Shown here piece after piece: positions 50,301 through 61,700 of a stretch of 64,000 nt of DNA. The notes beneath the pieces were generated by a model. That model did no database searches. It worked only from the letters and a program-made list of their open reading frames with translations, and was not told the DNA's origin. The DNA comes from Mastigias papua (Eukaryota; Cnidaria; Scyphozoa; Rhizostomeae; Mastigiidae): positions 2,811,456-2,875,455 of the forward strand of contig OZ025279.1 in assembly GCA_964019165.1 (NCBI GenBank). Reading direction: 5' to 3'. How positions within the stretch are numbered: position 1 is the first letter of the stretch; every line of letters begins with the position of its first letter. A program made the translations under genes and the position numbers.

Positions 50301-50713
50301 TTCAATGATGGAAACATTGGGAGCGTGATATCTCCCAACCCCTAACCCCCACTAACTATGCCTATAGTTGTTTCCACCCTCCTACAGCACTATACATCCA
50401 TAGGATACCAGCAAGCAGCGGGGAGCATCTTACTATGTACCCTGTTCTTCATCTCTTTCTAAAATATTCAAAAAGAGTTATCCAGTACAAAACAATTGCT
50501 GCATTTTGCCGATTATAAGACATATTATTGTAAAGCATGCAAGCTCTATCCATGTTGATGTTCCAACAAATTAGCTTTTACATGAGTGTTCATTGGGTAA
50601 TTCAATGGTACCAGGTATAGGATGCAGCCTGAAACAAAGCCAAAAATACTTTGAAAGGGTGCATCCTATACACAGCAAAATATGGTAGGCTGGTGATTTT
50701 AGAAGTAAATTAC
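47361..50713 (-). other. Intron 3 of the CCDC17-like gene; possible missing exon
   Basis: About 3.4 kb. A candidate exon at about 49209-49291 has good splice sites and is open, but joining it to exon 4 creates a stop codon at the junction, so I left it out. The plus-strand frame at 47706-47969 has no recognisable domain. A possible decayed hAT-like element spans 49920-50367. Confidence 0.5.
49920..50367. mobile_element. Possible decayed hAT-like element
   Basis: Left CAGTGGTGTAGCAG and right (reverse complement) CTATAGGCATAGTTAG, each followed inward by a G-rich run, resemble the termini of the hAT MITEs at 39391 and 51854. The flanks show no matching octamer. Confidence 0.35.
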
Positions 50714-50724
50714 CATAGCAATAC

Positions 50725-50874
50725 TTTTCTCCCTTCTCCCTTCCTTGAACGCCTCTTGGCTTCTCCTCTGCATCTTCATGGTAGAAACAGGCGTTGAAGA
50801 TCCACCATTTTGCTGTATGTTTGCAAGCTTTTCTTGAATAGCTTTTACAACAACAAAAAATTCAGATTGAAGAT
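50725..50874 (-). CDS. CCDC17: CCDC17-like gene, exon 3 (coiled coil)
   Basis: Acceptor TAGTTTTGTGATAG before 50874, phase 1 in. It encodes DLQSEFFVVVKAIQEKLANI, QQNGGSSTPVSTMKMQRRSQ and EAFKEGRREK. The donor is either AAAA|GTATTG after 50725 (phase 1, fits exon 4 directly) or GCTATG|GTAATT after 50714 (phase 0). The amphipathic start is a short coiled coil. Confidence 0.7.
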
Positions 50875-50969
50875 CTATCACAAAACTAAAGCATGTTCTG
50901 ATTTCAAAAACCAAAGTATATTCCAGTTGTCAGCATTAATCTATACTTAGCACATGCTTTGGAAAACGC

Positions 50970-51389
50970 AGTCTAAAATAAATTGAAGAATAAGCGTCAC
51001 GAGGAGAATCATAGTCAAGAATTTCACTTTAAATATCTCTTTTCCTCTCATTTTGATCGACATTCCTTCTGACATTAGTGCTACAATTGGCGACTCATTT
51101 TAATCAGACGCTACCATTGACAAATTTCATCAGACGTTACCATAGACACATTAGACGCTACCATTGACAAATTCATAAGTTATATAAGACGTTTCGGGGC
51201 ATGCTTGCTCCATCTTCAGTTAGATATGAAAGTAAAAAGGGGGCTACACCTGGTAGCGTCTGATTAAGATGACTCGTCGATGGTAGTTAATGTCAAAAGG
51301 AGTGTCGATCAAAATCAGATGAAAACATATAATGAAATTCTTGACTATGATTCTCGTTGTGGCCCTTATTCTTCAATTTAATCTACACT
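50970..51389. mobile_element. Inverted-repeat element with hammerhead-like core at its centre
   Basis: Left arm (50970-51117) and right arm (51251-51389) are reverse complements with roughly 80% similarity by eye. Shared blocks include AAATTGAAGAATAAG, GAGAATCATAGTCAAGAATT, TTTTGATCGACA and TTAATCAGACGCTACCA. The centre has direct repeats of AGACG(C/T)TACCAT and, on the minus strand, CTGAAGA (51219-51213), a six-pair stem with one mismatch (GGAGCA/TGCCCC) and GAAAC (51195-51191). It may be two opposed element ends or a fold-back transposon; Penelope-like retroelements are known to carry hammerheads in repeated ends. Confidence 0.75.
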
Positions 51390-51853
51390 TCTATTGAAGA
51401 CCAATTGGGGAATATCTCTAGCTAGATAACTTTCCCATTCACTATGCTGTGAATAAGGGTAAAAGAAAACCAATGGTGATGGTACCTTGCATCTTGCTCA
51501 CATGCTCTTTCATTGCTAAGAAAGGTGGCAGGTGCCACCAGCCATCACAGAATGGGGAGGGGCTTTGAGGGACCACACACTGTTGGGCCCATGCCCTTTA
51601 GTACAGCATACAATTAAATATGCAACTAAGACATAATAATAATAATGAATTATAGCTTTCTAGAGACCTTCAAACTCCTCAAAACTTTTTTATTTGAATT
51701 TAGGCAGATTAATAAATTGATCCTGGTGAAAGTTGGGGGACATGCCCCCCATGCTTGTCTCCTGGTAGGTGATGATTCAGGAATCACATGCCACACAGTT
51801 AAACAGTGTTTTGTTCCTTACAATAGGTTAAGGCAGCCAGTGGTGATACCAGC

Positions 51854-52079
51854 CAGGGGTATAAATAGCATACTTTTGGAGGGTGTCAGAGGCTTTGCCC
51901 TGTAAAACTAGGTATTGCCCAGCGAAAAATGATATCTATAACAAAACATATTTGAAACAACAAAAATGTAGCAGTGATAAGTATCAATTGGTAAAGGAAT
52001 CAATTGCCCCTGCCAATTGTGCAATTTCTTTTGTTGGGGGGTGTCACACACCCCACACCTCCCAGTATTTTTGCCCCTG
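51854..52079. mobile_element. hAT MITE related to 39391
   Basis: Starts CAGGGGTATAAATAG, ends (reverse complement) CAGGGGCAAAAATACTGG. The right portion TTGTTGGGGGGTGTCACAC closely matches TTGGGGGGTGTCACAC in the element at 39391. The flanks ATACCAGC and GTACTAGC agree at six of eight positions. Older than the 39391 copy. Confidence 0.75.
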
Positions 52080-52318
52080 GTACTAGCAGTAGATACATAA
52101 TGCCAAATCCAATGGAGAAAACTATACATTTTTCATCAGAGGTACCATTACCAAACAAAGTTCTAATGACTATACTGAGGAAAGCAGTGTGAATTTCTTT
52201 GCTTTGGCTTTAGCAAGTTCATTACTAGTGCAATCTTTCCACAAGTATTTTGAACAAATTAGAAACAAATTATATCTCTATAATGACAAATTCCTAAATT
52301 TAGATTCTAATACAATAC

Positions 52319-52451
52319 CCCTCTTGTGCTCCTCCAATTTTTCATGTTCAGTTTTCAAATCATCCAAAACTGAATTGAATTTCATGTCAGCTGAAACTTT
52401 AGTGAGGCTTCCATAATTCTGGGACGATCCATTTACACCAAAAACATAATC
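52319..52451 (-). CDS. CCDC17: CCDC17-like gene, exon 2
   Basis: Acceptor AATTACAATTACAG before 52451, donor GAGGG|GTATTG after 52319. Phase 0 in, phase 1 out. It encodes DYVFGVNGSSQNYGSLTKVS, ADMKFNSVLDDLKTEHEKLE and EHKR. The second half is the beginning of the coiled coil. Confidence 0.8.
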
Positions 52452-53099
52452 CTGTAATTGTAATTTGAATTCATTAGTAATGTACAAGTTGCTCCTATAT
52501 ATTTGATGTAAGACTGTATTCAAGCACAAAACAAGGAATTAGGCAGAATGGCAACTTGCTATACTATGGTTGACACTTTCCGAGTGTTACTGCATTTGCA
52601 TGAGGGAGAATACAAAAGAGGTTAAGCAACTAGAGAAAGCTTTCACTGCTGTTGTTCAGTAGGGTCTAAAAATGAGGTTAAGCAAAGCTTTATGTTATAT
52701 CAATCTCCATGCATTTGTGTGGACAACTAAGCATTATCTCTTTACTACAAAAGTTAAACTATTTTCAAAACACTTCTACAAAGTAAGGGGATAAATAAAA
52801 AGTTTTCAATGCAAAAATCTATTTACAGACTCATCTAAAAGTTGTGGAAACTATTCAAAGAGATAATTACACTCAGCTGAGAGCCTATTCCGTAACTTGG
52901 CCCCTCTAAATGAGAAACATTCCTTACCACATTTTGAGCTTTATCTTAGGTCAGGAGTAGTACTCATGAGATTCCTGGTGGTCAGTTGTGACATTCTTTT
53001 GAAAAGACTGCACAGTCCTTTTGTTAGGAGATCTGAAGACTGTAGTATTGGATTCACTAGTACTTATAAGGTTAATGGACTTTCAGCCTAGTTTCTGCA

Positions 53100-53340
53100 T
53101 GTAAGTGGTAGGCCTGGGTAGGCCTGTTAAGATGGGGGCAGGAGGAGACAGATTTCCCCCAGACCCTGAGCCTGAATGGTACCCCCAAAAGCTATGAAAT
53201 GATTCTTTGGTGACTTCTAGATGTCACAATGTCACCTGGGGCCCATACCTTTTCCATCTGCCCAGGCCCTAGTGACAAGGCCAGCTCCAAAAAGGTTGGG
53301 TAATAGGGAGTAAGAAGGATTGGAGTCTGCAGGCAATTCT
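53100..53340. repeat. Dispersed repeat fragment with ATGATTCTTTGGTGA motif, copy 2
   Basis: GC-rich segment holding ATGATTCTTTGGTGACTTC, paralleling 9250-9400 and 59640-59830. It lies in intron 1 of the CCDC17-like gene. Another GC-rich stretch follows at 53540-53670. Confidence 0.45.
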
Positions 53341-53739
53341 AAGAAGACACCTGTTCTTAATCTAGAGGTACCACCTACTCTAGAAGCAAAAAGATAGAGG
53401 AAAAAGATCTACCATAAGTAAGGACCCAAAAGTACAAACTTATCACAAGATAGTCACTTGAATATGTCTGCTGCCTCTAGTTGTTCTCCATCAAACTGTC
53501 TTTCTCTCAGTTTTTAGGCAACAAATACTTTCATCTTACCATTTTTTGGGAGGGGCAAAGAGGGGGAGACTCTTCTAACCAGGTGGGCAATGCCCCCATG
53601 CCCATATCTAGCCTCATGCCTGCTGGGTCCCATGCAACCTCTCTGTGGGCCTGGTCCGGGGATATCTAAGCTGCCACCAGTTATAATATCGGAAATACAG
53701 TTCTGCAACTTTTGGAACTAAAAAGTTCATCTTGCATAC

Positions 53740-54000
53740 CTCATATTTTCGTTCAGAATTAGAACCGTTGAAAGAAGCAGAAGGCTTTCTGTACCAAAAA
53801 TCATCGCCTGTTGCAGTTTTCACTAGAGACCTTGCATGTCCTGGCTCATCATAACCTCTTGAGATTGGTAAAGAACTATCACTGTTTCTTTTTTGCAATT
53901 GGCAAAACTTTCTTTTATGATTTTCAAAAGATCTGGAAGTTTTGAATCTGAGATTGCAGTTTAGGCAGATATATTCTGACGGTTCTGCTGACTCCATCAT
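53740..54000 (-). CDS. CCDC17: CCDC17-like gene, exon 1 (start codon, C2HC finger)
   Basis: ATG at 54000 (a second Met follows at once), donor TATGAG|GTATGC after 53740, phase 0 out. It encodes ESAEPSEYICLNCNLRFKTS and SFENHKRKFC, giving C12, C15, H28 and C33, a C2HC variant of the classical zinc finger that also opens vertebrate CCDC17. A basic, Ser-rich linker with an RSLVKTATGDDFWYRKPSAS segment follows. Readthrough into the intron adds a short nonsense tail. The 5' UTR and promoter lie above 54000 and show no clear TATA box. Confidence 0.85.
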
Positions 54001-54482
54001 GATGTCTTCGTCACGCCAATCACATTGTCATGTGTCCATTGTCTACTTCATTCATTACATCTCGGGTATCTATCGATGAGAAGTATTTTATGAAAATTTG
54101 CAAAGATTTTCTCTACATACGGTTACGTTTGTAAAGAAGGCAAAAACATGCAGTTAATTTATTAGACTAACTGCTAAATATGAGAGTTATAGTATCACAT
54201 GGACCTCACTAACTAGCTTTCGATAAAAACACTGTAAGGTTATACCCACCACATGCCCCTTCCACAACATGCTGCATTCAACAAAAACGAACATATCCAG
54301 GCCATTCGATCATGACGTTTCCCAATCACCTCTTCTAAAACGCATTAACATAGAGTAAAGGAATTCTCCTTCAATACAACTTTCTATAGCAACAAACATC
54401 GTCTGTTGCTGTTGTTGCTGTAGTGAGTTGATCAGAAGATCACAGAAAACTCACCATTGAACCCACCCCCATTACGGCGTTA

Positions 54483-54939
54483 CACGTTGTTTTTCTATAA
54501 GGAACCACTTTATAAGGAACCTACATGTGGAAGGCCGAAATATTTAAAGAACTTATACTACTAAAGGGAAAATCCCTAAGGAACTTTTCATTTTCAAATT
54601 CCGAGTGCTGTACTCAGATACAAGTGAAGATTACATTACATTGGATGATATCAATGGAATAGTCATGATACTTCTTGATTGAAATTATGCTTTTGCATAT
54701 ATAGAACTTATTTCCTGCCGCATTTTTGCTTTTTGGAGTTGAGTTCTAGGCATAATTAAAGGTAAAATTCAGAATTTCAATGCCTTTCTAGTTTCTGTGC
54801 CATTTTGTGGCACTCTATGTGCAGTGAAAATTGAGGAACTATTAAGGAACTTTTAGTACTAGAATTTGATAAAAAAGGTCCGAAAATAAGGAACTTTTAG
54901 AACTAGGCCTTTAGCTAGGCTCCTTATAAAAAAAGCGTG
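54483..54939. mobile_element. TA-flanked MITE (Tc1/mariner-like)
   Basis: Left end CACGTTGTTTTTCTATAAGG, right end (reverse complement) CACGCTTTTTTTATAAGGAG, both flanked by TA (54481-54482 and 54940-54941). The motif TAAGGAACTTTTAG recurs inside. No coding capacity in 457 bp. Confidence 0.72.
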
Positions 54940-54989
54940 TATTGATGTGACGGGGTAAATGCCACTTCAAGTAGCGGTTTTCTAATGGG

Positions 54990-55135
54990 CAGTGGAGCCG
55001 GGGGACTATCGCCCCTCCACTTTTTAAAGCAAATGTACTTTCGTACGCATTTTAGCACCTCATTACCCCTGCAATGTTAATCTGTCCACTCGAGCCCCCC
55101 CCCCACCCACCAAAAATGCTGTTCTGCTACCCCTG
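54990..55135. mobile_element. Possible hAT-like MITE
   Basis: Left CAGTGGAGCCGGGGG and right (reverse complement) CAGGGGTAGCAGAACAG, with subterminal G/C runs as in the other hAT MITEs. The flanking octamers do not match well. Confidence 0.5.
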
Positions 55136-55629
55136 ACTAAGGCATATATTTGGAAGATTTTAGGAACTAAACTCTAGAAATAGATCAACCGGGTCAACAG
55201 CGTCTTAAAAAGTTTAAGCATAAATTCGTTAAACAGAACAAAGAGAGAAGTGTCCCAACTCAATTAAAACAAGAAATGCATGTTTCTTTTTTCATAAGTA
55301 ACCTAGTGCAAGACCTGTTTCCAAATGTTCTCTATATGTGGACCTATTTTGAAAGCAGTTTAGCATTAAGTTGGTGCAAAAGCTATTGATACTGTCAGTT
55401 TCAACAGAAACCTGCCTATCAACCACTTGCTACAAGGATTATACAGAATTTATGCCTACACAATTTATGCAAATTTGGCTTCATAATTATCCATTGCTTT
55501 CGGTGATGAACATATTTGATATTAAATATTTCCACGGCCTGGGGAACTTCTCATTAGTAGCAAGAAGTTAGATTCACTCCAATACAGAAGACACGACACG
55601 CCCACACTTAGAAAAGAAATTGCTTTCAA

Positions 55630-56960
55630 AATTGCAAGGTTGATGTCTTCTGATGTAGGCCACCAACTATTTTCTTGTACTTCTTCTCAAAATGATAAAG
55701 GATCCTTTTTCTCAAACTTTTGAAACTGGTTGTTGCATTTGTAATCGATATAACCCTTGAAAGTAACGATATCATGAAAATTCCTTTACTATTTTTCCAT
55801 TTCCAAATCTAAAAGCTATATTCCAAGGTGTATTCTCTCAACAATATGTAGTTAGTGTACCCATGTTGCGCATTAAGAGGTAACCCACAAAAATTCAAGT
55901 AAGAGTTCCACAAGGGTCAGTATTGGGGTCCATCTTGTTTAATGTTTTCATCAATGAATTGTTGTTTCTCTTTCACCTTGATTCCAAATGTTGTAATTTT
56001 GCATGTGACAACACTACCTTTGCCTGTGGAAATGACCTAAATGAAATAGTTATTTATTTAGAGGACGATCTATGTAAATTACTAGAATGGTTCACACATG
56101 TAATGCCATAGTAGTGAAACTGGAACCCTAGACAGATTCAGTTGATGTTACTTGGGATGGCGAGCGAACGAAATCTACGGCTAAATATTAGCAGAATCAA
56201 GTACCGGCAACAAGGCAAGTCACACTCCTAGGAGTTGAGATTGACAACAAGCTACATTTTGACAAGGATATTCAAAATCTGAGCCACAATGTCAACAACA
56301 AACGACTTCTTTCTCTAGACTAAATATGTACATTTCACGAGAACAAGCACTGTCTATCTGTAATATGGTGATTCTATCGAATTTCAAGTATCATTCTTTG
56401 ATATGGATATTCTGCAATAAAAGTGCAAATAAAATAATAAATCGAACCCCTAAACGTGCATTAATGATCTTCCACAACGACTATCACTCCTCATGTCAAT
56501 CGTTACTCGAACGTAGTAACAGTTCTACCATTCATGCTAAAATTTCCAAAAGCTGATGATTGAAATATACAAGGCAGTAAATAACATGAACTCATCAATT
56601 GTATAGGAGTTTTGTGAAAAAGTCCGTAATATACGATTATAAGAAACGAGCTTTGCAAAATTTTAGAAGCAAAGGCAACACATCATATGGTGTAGAGTCA
56701 GTATCATTCAGGGGGAAGTTTTCTTTGGAATATCCTATATGACAGTATAAAACCAGAACCTTCCCTTGCACACTTCAAAATAAAACATTCGACATGTAAA
56801 CATTGCATGTGCAAAATATGCATAAAATCAGAATATGGTACCAGTCTTTTCTCATTGTCATCTTTAGATATAACTTATGACTAGATGTAGTTAAGTTGAC
56901 CTCAATTATTATTTTATTACCATTGTAAAACAACCAACATTAAAAGAAGAATATATGAAT
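55630..56960 (+). pseudogene. LINE reverse-transcriptase remnant
   Basis: Reads VPQGSVLGSILFNVFINELL at about 55905-55965, then FACDNTTFACG in place of the catalytic ADD block, then a C-terminal part with FKYHSLIWIFCNKSANKIIN, RTPKRALMIFHNDYHSSCQS and LLERSNSSTIHAK (56326-56556), then SYGVESVSFRG. This is the end of a CR1/Jockey-type ORF2 with several frameshifts. The mutated catalytic block shows it is dead. The 3' end is probably near 56960 (GAATATGAATAAG). Confidence 0.8.
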
Positions 56961-58563
56961 ATGAATAAGTCCCAGTCTGAATAAGCCCCTGTCCTCAAAA
57001 ATTCTTAGTTCATATGCCACACCCTCAATGTGTATGAAACTATGTATTCATCTGGCATGCGCTTGTGTGAATCTTGATAAGAAGGGTTGAAAACAAATTT
57101 AAACATAGTACTATGACTGAAAACAAAACTATAGAGAAAGTGCTTTGCAGTGCAGTGGGAGGTATTTCTTTGGAGGGGCTAAAAGCAGGAATTTTCGACC
57201 TAACAATATCCTAACAAAGTGGGAAAAGTCTAAAACTTCAAACAGGAGTGTGCTATAAGACAATAGCCTCCCCCTTGCCCTCAACCACTGTGCCTATGGA
57301 ACACAACTCTATAATAAGTCAAACATGAGTCCCACTTTTCATAAATATTTTAGGGAAGCTATGTATTGCAGATTCTCAGGCTCTTATTTTAGAATATTTT
57401 AGAATATTTCAATAATTTGAAAGGCTTTGAGATTGCTAATGGATCAACTTCATTGTTCTAGCTTACTGCCTAACAATTTGAACTATTTCCAGTCCATATG
57501 TCATCTTGAGAACTGACTGTCAACCTCTTCCAAGCATAGCTATTAATTGTTTCCATAAAAATATGATTATGGTGAAGCTGCTGAAATTTCACAAGTCTTG
57601 ATAGCACTTCTTGTTTTCCAGTGTAGCTATATAAACTCTACTTACAGCTCCAACAAACAAAATTTATTTTACCTTCTGGTCAACCAACAAACACAAGGGA
57701 ATACTAAGCTTAGAAGTCAAATGAAATAAGCAAAAGAATTTATGATGAAATATGAATCAATTGCCAGTATGGATGTATTTGACATCATTGGGATGCTATA
57801 TGAAAAGATAGATAAAATATGACTAATTCTATCAATTATAAGGTTTTCATATGACTCACACAAACAGGTTGTCCAGCAGTTCAGTTATAGAACTACTTGA
57901 TAAGCCTAAAATGAAATCTCTCGATTTGCAAAGTAAACTAACAAATTCTAAGTTGTGTTGCAAAAGTCTAAGTGGAAAAGAACCATTGAAAATGGTGATG
58001 TAATTTCACCATGTACAAGAGAGCAGAGTCCTGACCACATAAATCCAAAGATGCAGCCAGGGCTAAGGATCTTTTTTATCTCTTATATACATATCAAGAA
58101 ATAGCAAATGATGAGTTATACCAGTGAAGGTACATCACCAAATGATGGTGTCTAGCAAATGAAAGTTACAAAACAAATTGTAATTTTGAAATTTTTAAAA
58201 TCCTATTCAAGCTAAATTGCAAAGCTGTTACTAAGTATGCAACCCATTCTAGCACTACCCATTCCAAACAGCTTCTGTTAACTCAATTTTAAATGATTTG
58301 GCCAAGTTCACCCTCTGTAAATAATGAGAAATATTTAGCATGCCTCTGTAAATCAGTCTCTCTCTAACAGAGGGGCTATCATGCCTAAAAATTTGAAATG
58401 AAATAAAATTTGCTACCAAAAATCCTAACTACATTGCTCCAAAAGCCAAAATGAGATGCATAATGTATCATATAAATATCATGTGATCTTTTGACTTCAC
58501 ATAACCAACATAATCCATAGATCTAGATGAACTACTAAAGAATCTTTTCTGAATAACAGCAAC

Positions 58564-59502
58564 TCAAAAATCTAGCCACTCATTCAAATATATGCATGTG
58601 GATGGTGAAACTTTTCCATTATCATAACAGTCCCTAACAACTGGGCAGATACCACAAGGCACTTTCATTAGACCTGCCACTGGCAATAAATTTTTTATAG
58701 CTTTAAACATCTTCTTTTGCTGAACACCACTACCAGTGTTATCCAGAACCACATTCATTTCAACTTGGCCATCATATACAAGTGTATTTAATATTGTCTC
58801 AATTTCTTTAGTTGAAAGTGAAACTTTACTAATCCCTAACTCAGAAATATACATAAGAACTTCGCTAGAAGGTGCAAATGACGCATTCTCCAATGAAACT
58901 GCATCTAAGCCACGCTGCTCAGCTTGCTCTCTCTTATGCAGTAAAAACTTAAAGCACTGTTGACTGAGTACATCAACAAATTCCGACTCAAAATCTTGAT
59001 CACTATACCAGGCCCCACCAGTAACGGAAGAATCCGGTTCAAGGTTATAAAGCATATATACTTTTTTCTTCCCCGCTGCAACAGAATTAACCGCTTTGAT
59101 TAATTTTTTACTTTCTAAATTTTTGAGAATTTTGTTCACTTGAGTCATCTGTAGATTACATTTGTATCGAATATCTCTAATCCAAATTCCTGTGCATTTA
59201 GCATCTTCTATTATTTGATATATCAGTTTCTCTTCTGATTCAAACCCTTTAGTTTTACTCGCTGCTTGGCTATCTTTGAACTTGTACAATAAGGTACTCC
59301 CATGCTTTAAGAGTTCAATTTGTCCTGTCGAAAGCAAACGGTTTATGGCAGTGACCCGTTGTTTAAGAGGGCTTCCTGGTAATACCCCTTGAATAACTGC
59401 ATCGTCGATGCCCTTTGGGTTCCTTTTACAAAGTTCAACAATTTTTGCTTCTAGATCTACAAGGCCTGCATAGTCTTGTTGTCCAACTGCCTTCTCCGCC
59501 AT
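58564..59502 (-). CDS. POLR3F: RNA polymerase III subunit RPC6 (RPC39/POLR3F), intronless
   Basis: 312 codons, ATG at 59502, stop at 58564; human POLR3F has 316. The protein is the central member of the RPC3-RPC6-RPC7 subcomplex that binds TFIIIB and helps open the promoter during Pol III initiation in the nucleus. N-terminal winged helices lie at about residues 10-75 and 90-155 (blocks QRVTAINRLLSTGQIELL, IYQIIEDAKCTGIWIRDIRY, VNKILKNLESKKLIKAV). The family signature VTGGAWYSDQDFESEFV follows at about 160. The C-terminus has C283, C286, C292 and C303 with the 3-6-11 spacing of the family's iron-sulphur cluster site, and ends IYLNEWLDF. The whole frame is one exon, unlike the vertebrate gene. 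No poly(A) relic or target duplication was seen, so it may be the normal gene or a well-kept retrocopy. The frame and cluster residues are intact. Confidence 0.97.
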   Translation of the reverse strand: MAEKAVGQQDYAGLVDLEAKIVELCKRNPKGIDDAVIQGVLPGSPLKQRVTAINRLLSTGQIELLKHGSTLLYKFKDSQAASKTKGFESEEKLIYQIIEDAKCTGIWIRDIRYKCNLQMTQVNKILKNLESKKLIKAVNSVAAGKKKVYMLYNLEPDSSVTGGAWYSDQDFESEFVDVLSQQCFKFLLHKREQAEQRGLDAVSLENASFAPSSEVLMYISELGISKVSLSTKEIETILNTLVYDGQVEMNVVLDNTGSGVQQKKMFKAIKNLLPVAGLMKVPCGICPVVRDCYDNGKVSPSTCIYLNEWLDF

Positions 59503-59560
59503 TACTGTACAGAATAATCCTGGAGCATGATAACGAGGCTCCTACAGGCTCCTACTCATT

Positions 59561-59592
59561 GATCTCTAAAAAAGACCCCTTTTTTAGAGGTC
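59561..59592. repeat. Hairpin upstream of POLR3F
   Basis: CTCTAAAAAAG (59564-59574) pairs with CTTTTTTAGAG (59579-59589) across a four-base loop, and pairing extends to 59561/59592 with one G-T pair. It lies about 60 bases before the POLR3F start codon, so in the promoter or 5' UTR. Function unknown. Confidence 0.75.
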
Positions 59593-59639
59593 AGTGCTCC
59601 TCATAGAGATCCTACTGAAGAGGGAGCAAAATGGGGGAT

Positions 59640-59830
59640 GTATTGCCCGGGCCCCAACACAAGCACAAATCATTGTGTGGGCAGGGGGCTTAAGTGCCTT
59701 ATCGTTTGCCGTCTCTAATTTTTATTTGACAGCACCGTGCCTGCAAAAAGGTATAATATGGTTCTTTGGTGATTGAAATAACTGCCAGATTTCATTATGA
59801 CATCATCAGAAGCCCTATTGTGCATTTGCG
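59640..59830. repeat. Dispersed repeat fragment with TTCTTTGGTGATTG motif, copy 3
   Basis: GC-richer segment with GGTTCTTTGGTGATTG, similar to 9250-9400 and 53100-53340. Confidence 0.45.
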
Positions 59831-60173
59831 TCCAGCCCAAGAAAATCTCTATGAGCTGGTGTGAAGTATAGAGGCGTCTCTCTTCTACTGACGATCATTT
59901 CTACTCCTAGTCCCAAAAGTAGACAAGAACGACGAAAGACGAAGAATTTACTACAAGCAACATTACAAGTTCTTGGAATGATTGATGGTTTGTGGGAAAA
60001 ACTTCATGTATTAGGTAACAAAACTTCGAAAGAGTGTGATTGGGTAGAACTTCTTGTGGTTACAAGTCTCATTCGTTTAGTAATAATATTTCTGATTTCC
60101 AGAGAGCAATGTCAGTGAAAGTATCGATAGCAAATTGCAGGATCTGCAAACGGACAAGGATCATCATCGCCGT

Positions 60174-60305
60174 CGTCTTCTACTTCTACTTCTTGTTGTT
60201 CTTCTTCTTTTTCTTTTTCTTCTTTTTCTTTTTCTTTTTCTTCTTCTTCTTCTTTTTCTTCTTCTTCTTCTTCTTCTTTTTCTTCTTCTTCTTCTTCTTT
60301 TTCTT
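60174..60305. repeat. (CTT)n/poly-pyrimidine tract
   Basis: Continuous C/T tract, mostly CTT and CTTTTT, on the plus strand. Frames encode Phe or Leu runs (plus) and Lys runs (minus) and are not genes. It directly precedes unit 1 of the duplicated element. Confidence 0.95.
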
Positions 60306-60310
60306 GTTCA

Positions 60311-61299
<989 letters not shown>

Positions 61300-61384
61300 C
61301 CACTTCTTTACATTTGAAAAAATCATTAATGAGAAGTTAGGCTGAGATGCTTCCATGCAGTGAAAGATTAGTGCAGGCAAGCTG

Positions 61385-61700
61385 AACAAATCAAAAGATC
61401 AAGATAGGCAGGTAGCATCGACGAAAGATTGAATAGTCACGTATGAATTGGATGAATAGTCTAGGAAAGATAGGAGAGCCCTGAGGTACATCAACATGAT
61501 TGAATGAGGATTAGAGACGATGCCATTAACTCAAAGTGCAAAAATCCTATTAGAGAGAAAGCTATCAATACATTTAATGAGGGTGTGACGAAGACCAAAC
61601 ATCGGCGGTTTAGCGAGTAGACCCATGTGCAAGATGCGATTGTAAACCTTTGAAATATCAAGGAAACCCACTCTACCTTCACTAAATAATTCTAGGTAGA
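61385..61700 (-). pseudogene. LINE reverse-transcriptase remnant
   Basis: Minus strand, mixed frames: VGFLDISKVYNRILHMGLL (usual form LDISKAFDRVWHxGLL), CIDSFLSNRIFAL, VPQGSPIFPRLFIQFI, and SFVDATCLS in place of the ADD block. One or more frameshifts and a changed catalytic motif show it is inactive. Confidence 0.7.

Larger units (their letters stand above)
54001..58563. other. Intergenic region between the CCDC17-like gene and POLR3F
   Basis: Contains a TA-flanked MITE (54483-54939), a hAT-like fragment (54990-55135) and a LINE reverse-transcriptase remnant (55630-56960). The segment 57000-58560 shows nothing recognisable; it must hold the POLR3F 3' UTR, but no canonical polyadenylation signal stands out. 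Confidence 0.65.
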
